Shown: one piece after another, positions 11,643-20,559 of the stretch
Position numbering within the stretch: position 1 is the stretch's first letter
How the letters are laid out: every line of letters begins with the position of its first letter
From: Fratercula arctica
Lineage: Eukaryota; Chordata; Aves; Charadriiformes; Alcidae
Direction of reading: 5' to 3'
Assembly: GCA_947846985.1 (NCBI GenBank)
Contig: CANTUZ010000025.1
Coordinates: 16,428,100 to 16,492,099 of the forward strand
DNA length: 64,000 bases
Position numbers and translations under genes: made by a program
The notes under the pieces: generated by a model
Told to the model about the DNA's origin: nothing
What the model saw: the letters and a program-made list of their open reading frames with translations, nothing else
Database searches by the model: none

Positions 11643-12500
11643 GTTCTGGCACCCCAGATGGCACCCGCTCTGCTCAGTTGCAGGACCCGCTGAGAACAGG
11701 ACTCCCTAGGGTACCCCCGGAAATTTCCCAGAGGGACTCCTCGCCTCAATCGGATCACTGCAGGAGCAGACAAAGACCATCTAATAAGGTATTCTTTAAA
11801 TTTTTGGTATATAGGTAAAACGTGTTCTGGGTTAAGGGACCAGTCAATAGGGGGTTCCCATAAGTCGTAAGAGACATCTTACGCAGAGCGCCACATACCA
11901 GGCTACTAGTGCCTGAGGGTATACATTTGGTATTAGTACAGAACTTACATAAGTGCTTGTTTGTACTTTTGGGTTTGTGCACGCTCCCTGTGAGTAGTGT
12001 ACTCTGGTATTTAGTACGTTGGTACGGGCCCAGGGGTAAGCTACGTACTTCTGTAACAACATACTTTGTGGCGGTACTGATTTATTGGTATTGAACTCGG
12101 ATATACTCATAAGGAATTGTTTACTGAAAATTGATTTGGATTTGGTACTTATGTGTGTACGGACTGAGTCGCGACTTGTGTGAGAATGAACTGAGTGAGA
12201 CGCGGCATAGCTGCGAAGCAAGTGCGGAGTTCTGATCCGCAGTTCCGTTATCCTGCAAGGGGTGCAGCCAGAGACAAACGAAGCGAGTGCAGGGTCTTAG
12301 GACCCATATAACCTTATTGTTAACTCTGTCATTATTCTGTTACGCACATATTAGCATCCTAACATGAAAGTGTAAATTGAGATGATAGCAGAGTGATAAT
12401 ACTGTCAGTTCGTTTGTTCTCGTGTTGCTGTAAAGTAGTTGTGAATAGTGTCCGAAGTGCATTTGAATGTGCCCTCCCTGTTTTTGTGTCAGAGTGTATA
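11643..12500 (+). other. Leader of the gamma-like ERV, with possible primer-binding site
   Basis: Untranslated leader between 5' LTR and gag. The PBS should lie at about 11647 (TGGCACCCCAGATGGCAC), but I cannot match it to a tRNA end. No conserved frame is seen. The leader is split by the nested ERVK at 12501 and resumes at 18110. Confidence 0.55.
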
Positions 12501-12506
12501 CGGTGT
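12501..12506. repeat. Target-site duplication CGGTGT, left (copy A)
   Basis: CGGTGT directly before the LTR at 12507 matches CGGTGT at 18104-18109 exactly. Six bases fit alpha- or betaretrovirus-like integrases. Confidence 0.92.
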
Positions 12507-12832
12507 TGTAGAGATAGGAAGTAGCATAGGGGATCTGTTTGGCCTTGGTGAGACAAAGTTGTATCCTTGAGAGATGTCTTGAGAGAAAAGATAAGCAAGC
12601 ATCAGGAGATATCAGCAAGAACAGGAATGTGAAAGCAAAGCTGCTACTCTGCATGAACAGACAAAGACAACCAATCGGAAGACACCGAGAAGCGCGTGGC
12701 AATCGACCTTCAACCTATCAGTAGGATGCTGCCTGCGCGTGGAGAGTGCTTGTACCTATAAAGCTCGGAAAATTGTTGTAATAAAGGTCTTTGGTCCATA
12801 CCCTGCCAGAGTCTGTGAATCAATGCTCCACA
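12507..12832 (+). repeat. 5' LTR of ERVK copy A
   Basis: 326 bp, TGTAGAGATAGG to ATGCTCCACA. TATA-like CTATAAAGC at about 12756 and polyadenylation signal AATAAA at about 12780 place U3, R and U5 in the normal order. Confidence 0.92.
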
Positions 12833-12834
12833 AA

Positions 12835-12852
12835 TGGCGCCCGAACAGGGAC
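12835..12852 (+). promoter_or_regulatory. Primer-binding site, tRNA-Lys
   Basis: TGGCGCCCGAACAGGGAC, two bases after the 5' LTR. This is the standard 18-nt site complementary to the 3' end of a lysine tRNA, hence the K in ERVK. Confidence 0.95.
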
Positions 12853-12946
12853 TTGAATCGTAGGAATGTACGACCAGTGGAGCAGCCCAGCTGAACGAAA
12901 AAAGCAGCGGTATCGGAGAGCTGCAGTCCGGACGACTAATCACCAA

Positions 12947-12958
12947 GGAAAGGTGAGC
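12947..12958 (+). promoter_or_regulatory. Candidate splice donor 1
   Basis: GGAAAGGTGAGCAG fits a strong 5' splice site (AAAG|GTGAGC). It lies just 5' of the MA1 start, the usual place for the major donor of a simple retrovirus. A near copy occurs at 13383. Confidence 0.5.
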
Positions 12959-12976
12959 AGCCGGGAACGTGTGAGA

Positions 12977-13288
12977 ATGGGGTCAAGAATGTCCTCAGAG
13001 GAAAAGGCGATTGTATGTATATTAGAAAAGTTTTTAAGTAAAAGGGGTATACAATATGATGAAGGAACTCTTCAGCTTTTGCTAGCATGGCTAAAAAGCG
13101 AGGGCCTTCCCGCTGATTCTACAACAGCTTTCCAATTATCAAGTTGGGAGCAAGCCGGTGAAACTTTGTTTGAGGCAGCAACAAAAAGGGATGCGGTAGC
13201 TACGAAGGTCTTAACAACCTGGAGGTTAATTAAGGACACATTGCAGCAGATGAAGTCCGAACAAGGATTAAAAGGAACAGAGATATGA
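12977..13288 (+). pseudogene. gag: Gag matrix-like frame 1 (MA1), copy A
   Basis: 103 residues from ATG 12977, chosen because it gives MGS at the N-terminus (a possible myristoylation site) and follows the donor. An earlier in-frame ATG at 12866 would add leader sequence. The helical pattern with FLSKRGI and TTWRLIKDTL resembles the matrix domain of ERVK gag; the gag at 33512 has a like pattern (FLEKRGV, KSWRDVIN). It ends at TGA 13286 with no capsid after it. The same ORF and stop occur in copy C at 56167-56478. Confidence 0.65.
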
Positions 13289-13382
13289 AGAAATAATTAT
13301 CCAGTGGTGAACCCGTGGCTGGACGGAGGAGTTCATACCGAGAGCTCTCTAACAATTACTTTCATCGCCGTTTGCTGGACGA

Positions 13383-13394
13383 AAAAGGTGAGCA
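13383..13394 (+). promoter_or_regulatory. Candidate splice donor 2, repeat of donor 1
   Basis: AAAAAGGTGAGCAGCTGCAG matches the AAGGTGAGCAGC core found at about 12950, again just 5' of a matrix-like start (MA2). This suggests the leader of a second provirus was captured together with its gag. Confidence 0.45.
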
Positions 13395-13413
13395 GCTGCA
13401 GTAGACATGAAAA

Positions 13414-14115
13414 ATGGGACAAACAGCTACTCGAGAACAGAAATTGCAACTTGAACTTCTGCAGCGCACTTTCACAGAACAGGGCTTTAAAGTGGCCCCT
13501 GTCAGACTAGTGACTTTGCTCGTATGGGTACGTGATTATTGCTCATGGTTCCATGAAGGGTGGTCCTACGATTTGGCTCAGTGGCTAAAAGTGGGGGAAG
13601 AATTGCAAACGCGGGAGACGCTGCACTTCTCCTTGCCAGAAGGAATAATAGTTACTTGGCGAACTGTATACACTGCCATACGAACACTGCATCCCGCAGA
13701 GCAAGCCCTGTAATGGGTTGCTGGAGGGGCACCACAAGCTCCCCCAGAGGAACCTCAGTCTTTTGAAATGATACCCCCAGTTGCAGACCCTCAGCCTGAA
13801 TATGCTCAAATGCCCAATCCTGAAGAACATTACCAAAAGCAGAATTCAGGAGGCGAAGAGCCAGAAGATCCCTTTGATCCTGGTCCAATAAATCCAGAGA
13901 CTGAACCTGATTTATGTCCACCTTTAACCCCAATTAAAGCTATGGCTGCATCTGCTAGAACTGCAGAGGAGATTTTACAGCAACAGAGACGAAAGTCGTT
14001 ATCATGCTCCTCCATTCGTAAGCCTCCTCCATTTGCGCCAGGTATCGCGTCTGTTCCTCCTTCTCAACCGCTTATGCATGCACAGCCGGAATCGATGTAT
14101 TGCAGTGTATTGTGA
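13414..14115 (+). pseudogene. gag: Gag matrix-like frame 2 (MA2) with proline-rich region, copy A
   Basis: Opens MGQTATREQKL, a myristoylation-type start of betaretrovirus-like matrix proteins. Residues 1-99 are matrix-like, with VWVRDYCSWF and WLKVGEELQTRE. TAA 13711 interrupts; the same frame then continues through a proline-rich acidic segment (for example EEPEDPFDPGPINPE) to 14115. No capsid or nucleocapsid follows. The TAA is also present in copy C at 56901, so it predates the amplification. Copy B has lost this spot by a deletion. Confidence 0.75.
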
Positions 14116-14414
14116 GAATGTCAGTGGAGAAGAACGGAGCCGGAGCCGCTTCGCTCCCGCCGCCCGCCTCACCCCCTCCACTCCCCAGCCGTCTCCCTGA
14201 GATAGAAGTGGTGTTTTTGTATGTCTGCTGTGTAAGTGTGTGTGTGGGCGCCAGCTTATACCTGCTGATCAGCATCTGTGCTACTGTTTGTTTGTTGCTG
14301 TGTGCAGTGTCGTTTGGTGACTCCGCTTGAGCAGGTGTTCTGCCCGGTGTGGTACTGTTCTCATACGTGACTAGGGCTGACACTCTGTCAAGCGAAGAAG
14401 TTTGTATATACACA

Positions 14415-14950
14415 ATGTTTAGAGGTAAGGTGAGCGCGCCCCAGGTAGATAGACCATGATGGGCCGTAGAACCGATGGAAGTCCTGAAATATTGGGGGAG
14501 TTTTCACCAGCTGCCATGCTTACGCTCTCGGGAACGACTTACCCATGCAGGGCATATGGCTGGTTGTTTGTTGTTTGCCTATAAGATCATGGTTGATTGG
14601 GAAAAGGAGTTGAGCCAAAATCTGTAGGATGCTCTGTAGGAAAATGAGAAACTTAAGGGTGAGCTCTTGTTGCAAAGGCAGACTTTTATGTCAGCCGTAA
14701 GTGTGTCAGCCGTAAGTGATGGAAAAAAAAAAAAAAGGAAAAAAAAAAGGAACAATTAGAAGGTAAATGTGCCACGTTAGCACAAAAGTATGCCATACGC
14801 GCTACGAGAAAGCGGCAGAAAAAGAGAAATAGGACACCTGATTCAAGCAGTACTACAGAGATATGTTTTGGGGTTTTTTTTCCTATATGTATATATGTTA
14901 TTGCACGCCTTTGTAAATTACTCTGTGTTATACCCTGCGAGACTAAATGA
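14415..14950 (+). pseudogene. Unrecognised ORF relic with coiled coil and hydrophobic end, copy A
   Basis: A frame from ATG 14415 (MFRGKVSAP) passes through TGA 14457 and two TAG codons near 14625-14637. It contains a heptad-like segment (ENEKLKGELLLQRQTF), a lysine-rich run encoded by an A-rich tract at 14721-14750 and, in another frame, a hydrophobic end. The same arrangement occurs at 36088-36593 and 57608-58135; in copy B the A tract is short and the frame continues through the coiled coil to the end. I do not recognise the product. It may be a gag-like or accessory protein of the captured second virus. Confidence 0.4.
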
Positions 14951-15184
14951 ACCCCAGCAGAAGCGGTCTCTTGAGCAGGGGGGTGGAATATGGGAAAGCA
15001 ATGGAAGATCAGCAAGGAGGATTGTAAATACGCTCAAGGGACTCGCACCTGGGTGCTGGAAAACACATATATCACACTAATTGTTATTCAGTCTCGGGTG
15101 CTTGCAAGAAAATCACTTAGATGACATCAGTCCATAATGGACTCAGGGACACCTTATCAAGCTGCTTGAGAATCTTGGCCTGTT

Positions 15185-15776
15185 GTGGAAGAAGATCAAA
15201 GCACAGTACCAGCAAGAACTGGGAGTCCGCATGCGCTCTTCCTAACAAGGACTCTTTCGCTGCCAAGGATTCTTGAAAACAAGGACTCTTTCGCTGCCAA
15301 GGATAAGTTTAGTAATGCTACTAGTACAGCTATTTCTGAGTTATTGCTAGATGTAGATAGTATTCGACATGCGATGCTGCAAAACAGAGCTGCTATTGAT
15401 TTTTTGCTTTTAGCTCACGGACACGGTTGTCAAGATTTTAAAGGACTGTGTTGTATGGATCTAAGTGACCACTCCAAATCCATCCATGCCCAGTTGCAAG
15501 AACTGCACCGACCGAGCCAGCAACTTGTGGAGACCACAGGGTGAAATCTCTTTGCTGGATGGACTTGGGGGTGGGGTTGGTTGAAGGAAATTATACTCAT
15601 GGCCTGTGTGGAAGGAATCTGTCTGTTATGTTTAGTATGCTGTTTGCCGTGTTTAATAAGCATTATACGATCAGTTGCAGATGCCACTTTGCATCATACC
15701 CTTGTACGAGTTGTAGAATATCGTCGTGTCCCAACTACGGACCATGTGTAAAGGATAATAGAGGATGGTCCGAGTG
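15185..15776 (+). pseudogene. env: Envelope transmembrane segment 1 (TM1), copy A
   Basis: The first frame (15185-15544) carries the TM ectodomain: a helix ending [11 protein letters not shown], the conserved [18 protein letters not shown] segment and a CX6CC motif (C-QDFKGL-CC). The frame then breaks. The membrane anchor follows in another frame from about 15580, with VEGICLLCLVCCLPCLISII, and a short basic tail. In a virus this subunit anchors the spike and drives membrane fusion; here it is split by stops and has no surface subunit in front. It is related to, but clearly different from, TM2 at 17360-17746. Just upstream a 28-bp unit around GACTCTTTCGCTGCCAAGGA is repeated. Confidence 0.75.
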
Positions 15777-15949
15777 AGACACGACGGAAAATTACTAGTT
15801 GAACCAAACCCAGTATACATGTTGGGAAAAAGGGACTCAGTACTGTTGCTGCAAAAACTATGTGTGTATCCATGAGAACCTGACCTTCGAAGAAGAAGAT
15901 AACAAGGAGGGAGTACAACAATGTAGTCACGTATCAGACATCCGCGGTT

Positions 15950-16153
15950 AGCAATGCTGGATCATGAGTCTGGTGAGGCTCGCTGCATGCGCTGGCCACG
16001 CACGTAGCGACTCTAACCTGTACTTTTCCACTCAATCCGGTGCAGGATATAAGGGGGCTGTCTTGGGTCGGAGAGAGGGGGAGAGACATGAGCGCACTTT
16101 GAAGATACAGGGGACGCCCTGAAGCGCTGTGTCTGCCCCCCCCTCCCCTGTAG
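15950..16153 (+). promoter_or_regulatory. Internal TATA-like site and candidate splice acceptor, copy A
   Basis: GGATATAAGGGGG at about 16046 resembles a TATA box and is followed by a purine-rich GGAGAGAGGGGGAGAGA run. A pyrimidine tract and CCTGTAG|G at 16137-16153 form a good 3' splice site. All three copies keep these (B about 37695-37806, C about 59235-59345). This may be the remains of the 3' end or promoter of one fusion partner. Confidence 0.35.
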
Positions 16154-16213
16154 GTTCCACGTTCATTAACCCCAACAGCTCAGAAGGCATTACAGCACAT
16201 TGCAGATTTTTTT

Positions 16214-17746
16214 ATGATATATCAAGAATTTCAACCTTACGCACTGGGATGCCAGTGGGATGATGCACTCGCAAAGAGCCTGACTGCATTAGAGTGGGTA
16301 TTTTTGCCACATACCTTTTCAAAAACAGTAACTATGATGATTGAAATGTTAGCACGATTGATTTTGCAGGGTCATTTGCACTGTCAGCAGCTGGCTCCTC
16401 TGCCATCATTTGCGGGGGTTAACCCACGAGGGCTTACACCTGATGAACTTTGGCAATCCGATGTTACGCACATTATGGAATTTGGACATTTGCGCCATGT
16501 ACATGTTTCAGTTGATTTGTTTTCTCACCTTGTTGTAGCTACTGCTCATACAGGAGAGAAGGCTCGTGATGTTATTCGACATTGGTTGCAATGCCTTGCA
16601 GTCATGGGAGTACCGAAAACTGTAAAAACTGATAACAGACCAGCTTATGTGTCCGCTAAAATACAGGCCTCTTTACAGACATGGGGTATTAAACATGTCA
16701 CTGGTATTCCTCATTCCCCGACTGGGCAAGCAATTGTGGAACGTATGCATCATACTTTAAAAACCATGCTTGATAAACGAAAAAGGGGGAATCCCGTAGG
16801 TATGACACCTCAAGAGCGATTGTATAAAGCAACTTGTGTTTTACATTTTCTAAACATGTCGTCTTTGTCATCCAATGCTTGTAAATATTTTAACTTCACC
16901 AAATACCCTCGAAATGCAACATATCTCCAAAAGGTCACCCCTCTTGATAGTATATATTGGAATCAATCAAAATGGTGCAATTGGACACCCACTCATGTTG
17001 CCCCTGCGGGTCCGGTACCCCAGAAACTGCCCCAGGGCGTGTTTTTTATTTGTGGAGATTGTGCCTGGTCAGGGATTCCTTCTCGGATTACGAGAGGGCC
17101 TTGTACTCTAGGAAAATTAACCATGCTGACACCTAATATCACAATGATACTAAATCACACTCATGCAAAAGACTACCACAGAAATAAACGCTCGGTAACT
17201 CATGCTTTCGAGTCAGGTTGTAACGACCAAGTACACTTTTGGCAGCCACCCGTGGTTGCCGTTTCTTCTTTCCTTGCCCCCGGCATGGCTTCGGCGAAAG
17301 CGCTCACGCTCTTAAAAAAGCTGGGTTGTTGGCTTGCGAAACAAAGTAACGCTACTTCATTAGTGCTTTCTGGCCTTTTATTAGATGTAGATTCCGTACA
17401 CCACGCAACTCTGCAAAATAGGGCAGCCATTGATTTCCTGTTATTAGCGCACGGCCATGGATGTGAGGATTTTGATGGCACGTGCTGTATGAATTTATCA
17501 GACCACTCTGAATCAATCCATAAAAGTATACAACAGTTAGAGCAAAATGTGCAGAAATTACAAATAGAGGGAAGTTGGGAATGGCTGGATAACCTTTTTA
17601 ACAGTTGGGGTATTTCAGGATGGCTATTATCAACTGTAAAGGTTGGATTGTTGTTGTTATTATTTGCGTGTGCCTTAATGCTTGTCGTGCCCTGTATTTT
17701 AGGCTGCTTATGGAAAATAGCGCAAAAAATGACTAATCAAGCTTAG
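16214..17746 (+). pseudogene. Integrase 2 fused in frame to envelope SU-TM2, copy A
   Basis: An open frame of 510 codons. Residues about 1-220 are an integrase catalytic core: D in LWQSDVTHI, D in VKTDNRPAY and E in GQAIVERMH give the DDE triad, though the usual Gly after DN is Arg. At about 16880 the frame passes directly into envelope: SU C-terminal sequence with N-glycosylation motifs and CGDCAWSGIP, a basic RNKRS cleavage-type site (about 17184), a fusion-peptide-like stretch and [21 protein letters not shown]6CC motif, a hydrophobic anchor (VGLLLLLFACALMLVVPCIL) and a short tail complete it. The pol end, env leader and most of SU are missing, so this is a deletion fusion, not a viral gene arrangement. 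Confidence 0.85.
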
Positions 17747-17763
17747 CAGCTTAGCAAGCTTAA

Positions 17764-17777
17764 CAAAAAGGGGGAAT
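17764..17777 (+). promoter_or_regulatory. Polypurine tract, copy A
   Basis: CAAAAAGGGGGAAT just before the 3' LTR start at 17778; the expected primer of plus-strand DNA synthesis. Confidence 0.8.
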
Positions 17778-18103
17778 TTTAGAGATAGGGAGTAGCATAG
17801 GGGATCTGTTTGACCTTGGTGAGACAAAGCTGTATCCTTGAGAGATGCCTTGAGAGAAAAGATAAGCAAGCATCAGGAGATATCAGCAAGGAAAGGAATG
17901 TGAAAGCAAAGCTGCTACTCCGCGTGAACAGAGAGAGACGACCAATCGGAAGACACCGAGAAGCGCGTGACAATTGACCTTCAACCTATCAGTAGGATGC
18001 TGCCTGCACGTGGAGGGTGCTTGTACCTATAAAGCTTGGAAAATTGTTGTAATAAAGGTCTTTGCTCCATACCCTGCCAGAGTCCGTGAATCAATGCTCC
18101 ACA
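17778..18103 (+). repeat. 3' LTR of ERVK copy A
   Basis: 326 bp, TTTAGAGATAGGG to ATGCTCCACA; the first TG has mutated to TT. Same TATA and AATAAA positions as the 5' LTR. CGGTGT follows at 18104-18109. Confidence 0.92.
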
Positions 18104-18109
18104 CGGTGT

Positions 18110-18964
18110 AGTCAAAAACTTTGGGTAACTTTTGGTTTTTTAGTTGTCCTAAGTGTAATGTGTGGACAGACTGGGGTAGGAGAGAAAGGGCTGCTTATAT
18201 AGTTTATGTACTTTGTGGATTGAAGAATCAAATCAGGAATCAGTAAAATGGGAGGACAACAAAGTGGTGGTATTTTAAAGAAAAGGCCCCTAGGGTGTAT
18301 TTTAGCACACTGGAAAGAGATAGGGGGACGCCCGGTGGGAATGTAGACAGGAAGACATTAATTAAGTGTTGTAATCAATGGTAGCCCCTGTACAAACTAG
18401 AGGATAATGAGAAATGGCCCTTTAATGGATCTTTGAATTATAATACTATTTTGCAGTTGATGTTGTTTTTACCGAGATTTGGATTACAGAGATAGGATTT
18501 GGAATTCCCTCCTCCACCCGAGGGTTTGTCCCCCCCACACCCGACATCACCATCTGAAGCAGATAACAGTAGTAGGGAGGGAGAAGCAGCTTTTACTCCA
18601 ATTACGGCACGGACCAGGAGTAAAACCAAGACAGATCCACAAATCATAGCCCCACTGCAGGAGGTAATGGGGGCAAGGAGGATCAGCTAGAATAAAAATT
18701 CCCTTCTCCACCACTGATTTGGATGCTTGGAAAGAAATAGCTAAAGGGTATCGGGATGACTCCTCTAAAGTGGCAAAACGGTTTGAGTTGATAGTCAAAA
18801 ATCAAGATCCTGATTGGTCAGATGTAGATTTAATCTTGGGAGAGATGACTGAAACAGAAAAACAATTAGTGTTAAAAACAGCACGAACCCACGTGCAAGC
18901 TCAAATTACTGGGGGAACTTTACAGTTGGGGGATCCCAACTGTAATCATTCAATGAATAGGTAA
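18110..18964 (+). pseudogene. gag: Leader remainder and degraded gag of the gamma-like ERV
   Basis: The leader resumes after the nested ERVK. A gag start at ATG 18248 reads MGGQQSGG then PLGCILAHWKEI, a gammaretrovirus-type myristoylated matrix start, but stops within about 30 codons. A proline-rich segment (about 18499-18690) and a capsid fragment (18719-18964) follow in different frames. The capsid fragment has KVAKRFELIVKNQDPDW and TETEKQLVLKTARTHVQ, typical of class I capsid C-terminal domains. It then runs into LTR sequence at about 18941. Confidence 0.78.
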
Positions 18965-19143
18965 TCATTTCTTGGAAAACTACTGAATATGCATACATAG
19001 TATGTATTTAAACTGTACATCTAAATCAGTCAGTGCGCACATTAGGTGGACCAATCCCCTGTGTGCCTGGCGCTGCAATAGAGAATACCTGCTTAATAGT
19101 CACCAAGGCTACTGAGTCTTAACTTTGGCATTTCACTGCATCA
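18941..19143 (+). repeat. Truncated 3' LTR of the gamma-like ERV
   Basis: About 203 bp matching the end of the 5' LTR (about 11440-11642), ending ACTGCATCA. The junction with gag lies in CTGTAATCATTCAATGAATAGG, which resembles the LTR stretch at about 11436, so a short-homology deletion is likely. CTTG follows at 19144-19147. Confidence 0.8.
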
Positions 19144-20008
19144 CTTGCCAGGTTTAATTCCAAGGAGGCCTTGGCTTTCCTTGTTTCATCCCTGCCTACT
19201 CTGACAGCATTCTTGTACTCTTCCCAAGTCCCTTCTTCCATGTGCTATAAACTTCCTTCTTCCACTTGAGCTTCCTCAGAAGTTCCCTGCTCAACCATGC
19301 AGGTCTCCTGCATCCCTTGCCTGATTTCTTCCTCTTAGGGATGCACCAATCCTGAGCTTGGAGGAAGTGGTCTTTGAATATCAACCAGCTTTCTTGAGCC
19401 CCTTTGCCTTCCAAAGCCCTAGCCTACGGGATCTCTCCAAGCAGTTTCTTGAAGAGGCCAAAGTTAGCCCTCCTGAAGTCCAAGGTTGCAATCCTACTTG
19501 TTGTTTTGTGCATACTACCCATGATCCTGAACTCTGTCTTCTCATGATCACTACAACCTAGGGTGCCCCCAACCTTAATGTCCTCCACCAGTCCCTCTGT
19601 GTTTGTCAGTACCAGGTCCAGTAGTGCTCCTCTCCTTGTTGGCTCCTGCACCACCTGTGTCAAAAAGTTGTCATCGATACACCAGAGGAGCCTCCTGGAC
19701 TGTGCATGCCTGGCTGTGTGGTCATCCCAGCAGATATCAGGGTGATTGAAGTCCCTCATGAGAAGCAAGGCCTGTGATTGTGAGGCTACTTTCAGCTGTC
19801 TGTAGAAGGCCTCATCAGCTTCCCCATCCTGATCAGGTGGCCTGTAATAAACACCCACAACAGTGTCCCTCATATTAGCCTGCCCCTTAATCCTTACCCA
19901 CAAGCTCTCAACCCTCTTTTCATTTGCCCCCAGATGCTCTCTCACATAGAGAGTAACTCCACCACCTCACCTTGCTGGCCTGTCTTTCCTAAAAAGGACA
20001 TAGCCATC
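19144..20008 (-). mobile_element. CR1 LINE, segment 2 of 3 (endonuclease region)
   Basis: Continuation of the CR1 that ends at 11007. On the minus strand the frame 19945-19424 encodes endonuclease sequence: [26 protein letters not shown] and LLDLVLTNTEGL followed by a SDHE motif, all apurinic-endonuclease-type LINE motifs. Residues nearer RT (AWLSRELLRKLKWKKEVY) read from 19414 down to 19196. The segment is cut at CATC (20005-20008) by a solo LTR. Confidence 0.9.
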
Positions 20009-20559
20009 TGTAATAAGTATATGAAGGAATTTGCTGATAATATTTAAAAGATGGGCTTTGTAACATTGTTAAGTTTACGATCTAACTACCGCCCTCACAA
20101 TTGAAAAGACAAAGAAGATACTGTCATGCGGGAATGCCTACCCATACCACAGAAACCACACGAGACACGTCTCGACCAATAAGGTTGATGTAACTAATCT
20201 ACCAGAGCTGCAAGAACCAAATTGCCATGGAGACCGGAGGCCTTGTGCAATCAAGCATGAGCCCTGAGGCGCGTCCTGTACCTAGTACAAGTTGTAGAAT
20301 GTAACAATTATGTGTAAGCTCGGAATTTGCTTTGTATTGCTGCTTGGAAGAGTTGGTCACGTTGGAAGAGTTGGTCACGTACGCGGAAAGATAAGATAAC
20401 CTCAGCATCCGGCCTCGCGGGGATAAAAGGGAAACGTTAGGGGTTGGTAATTTGCGAGCCTCGGTGGAGCTGCGACTCCCCGGCCGCCCAGCGCTGCTTT
20501 TGCTTCCTTATCTAATAAACCTTTATTAAACTCCACACAGACTCGGAGTATTTATAACA
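20009..20559 (+). repeat. Solo LTR inserted in CR1
   Basis: 551 bp, TGTAATAAGT to TTTATAACA, flanked by CATC at 20005-20008 and 20560-20563. It has TATA-like GGATAAAAGG at about 20419 and AATAAA at about 20513, so it reads on the plus strand. A 17-bp unit GGAAGAGTTGGTCACGT is tandemly repeated at about 20345-20380. The 4-bp duplication suggests a class I source; no internal region remains. Confidence 0.8.

Larger units (their letters stand above)
12507..18103 (+). mobile_element. ERVK-type compound provirus, copy A
   Basis: 5597 bp with two 326-bp LTRs, a lysine-tRNA primer site and exact 6-bp target duplications. The interior is compound. In order it has MA1, a second leader, MA2-gag, a coiled-coil ORF, envelope TM segment 1, an acceptor-like site, integrase 2 and a fused SU-TM2. 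RT and most of protease and pol are missing. The LTRs differ at about 19 of 326 positions by eye, so it is older than copy C. It is the only copy here that keeps the SU-TM2 segment. Confidence 0.9.
11008..19143 (+). mobile_element. Gammaretrovirus-like (class I) ERV, internally deleted, carrying a nested ERVK
   Basis: 5' LTR, leader, a degraded gag and a truncated 3' LTR, inserted in the CR1 with a CTTG duplication. An ERVK-type provirus (12507-18103) sits in its leader. Without that guest only about 2.5 kb remain; pol and env are absent and the capsid fragment runs straight into LTR sequence at about 18941. Confidence 0.82.

Noticed and set aside
11647..11664. Assigning a specific tRNA to the gamma-like ERV primer site
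   Set aside because: TGGCACCCCAGATGGCAC does not clearly match a tRNA 3' end I can name; left unassigned.
12501..18109. Copies A and C as a segmental duplication
   Set aside because: Flanks and 6-bp duplications differ completely, so they are separate insertions.
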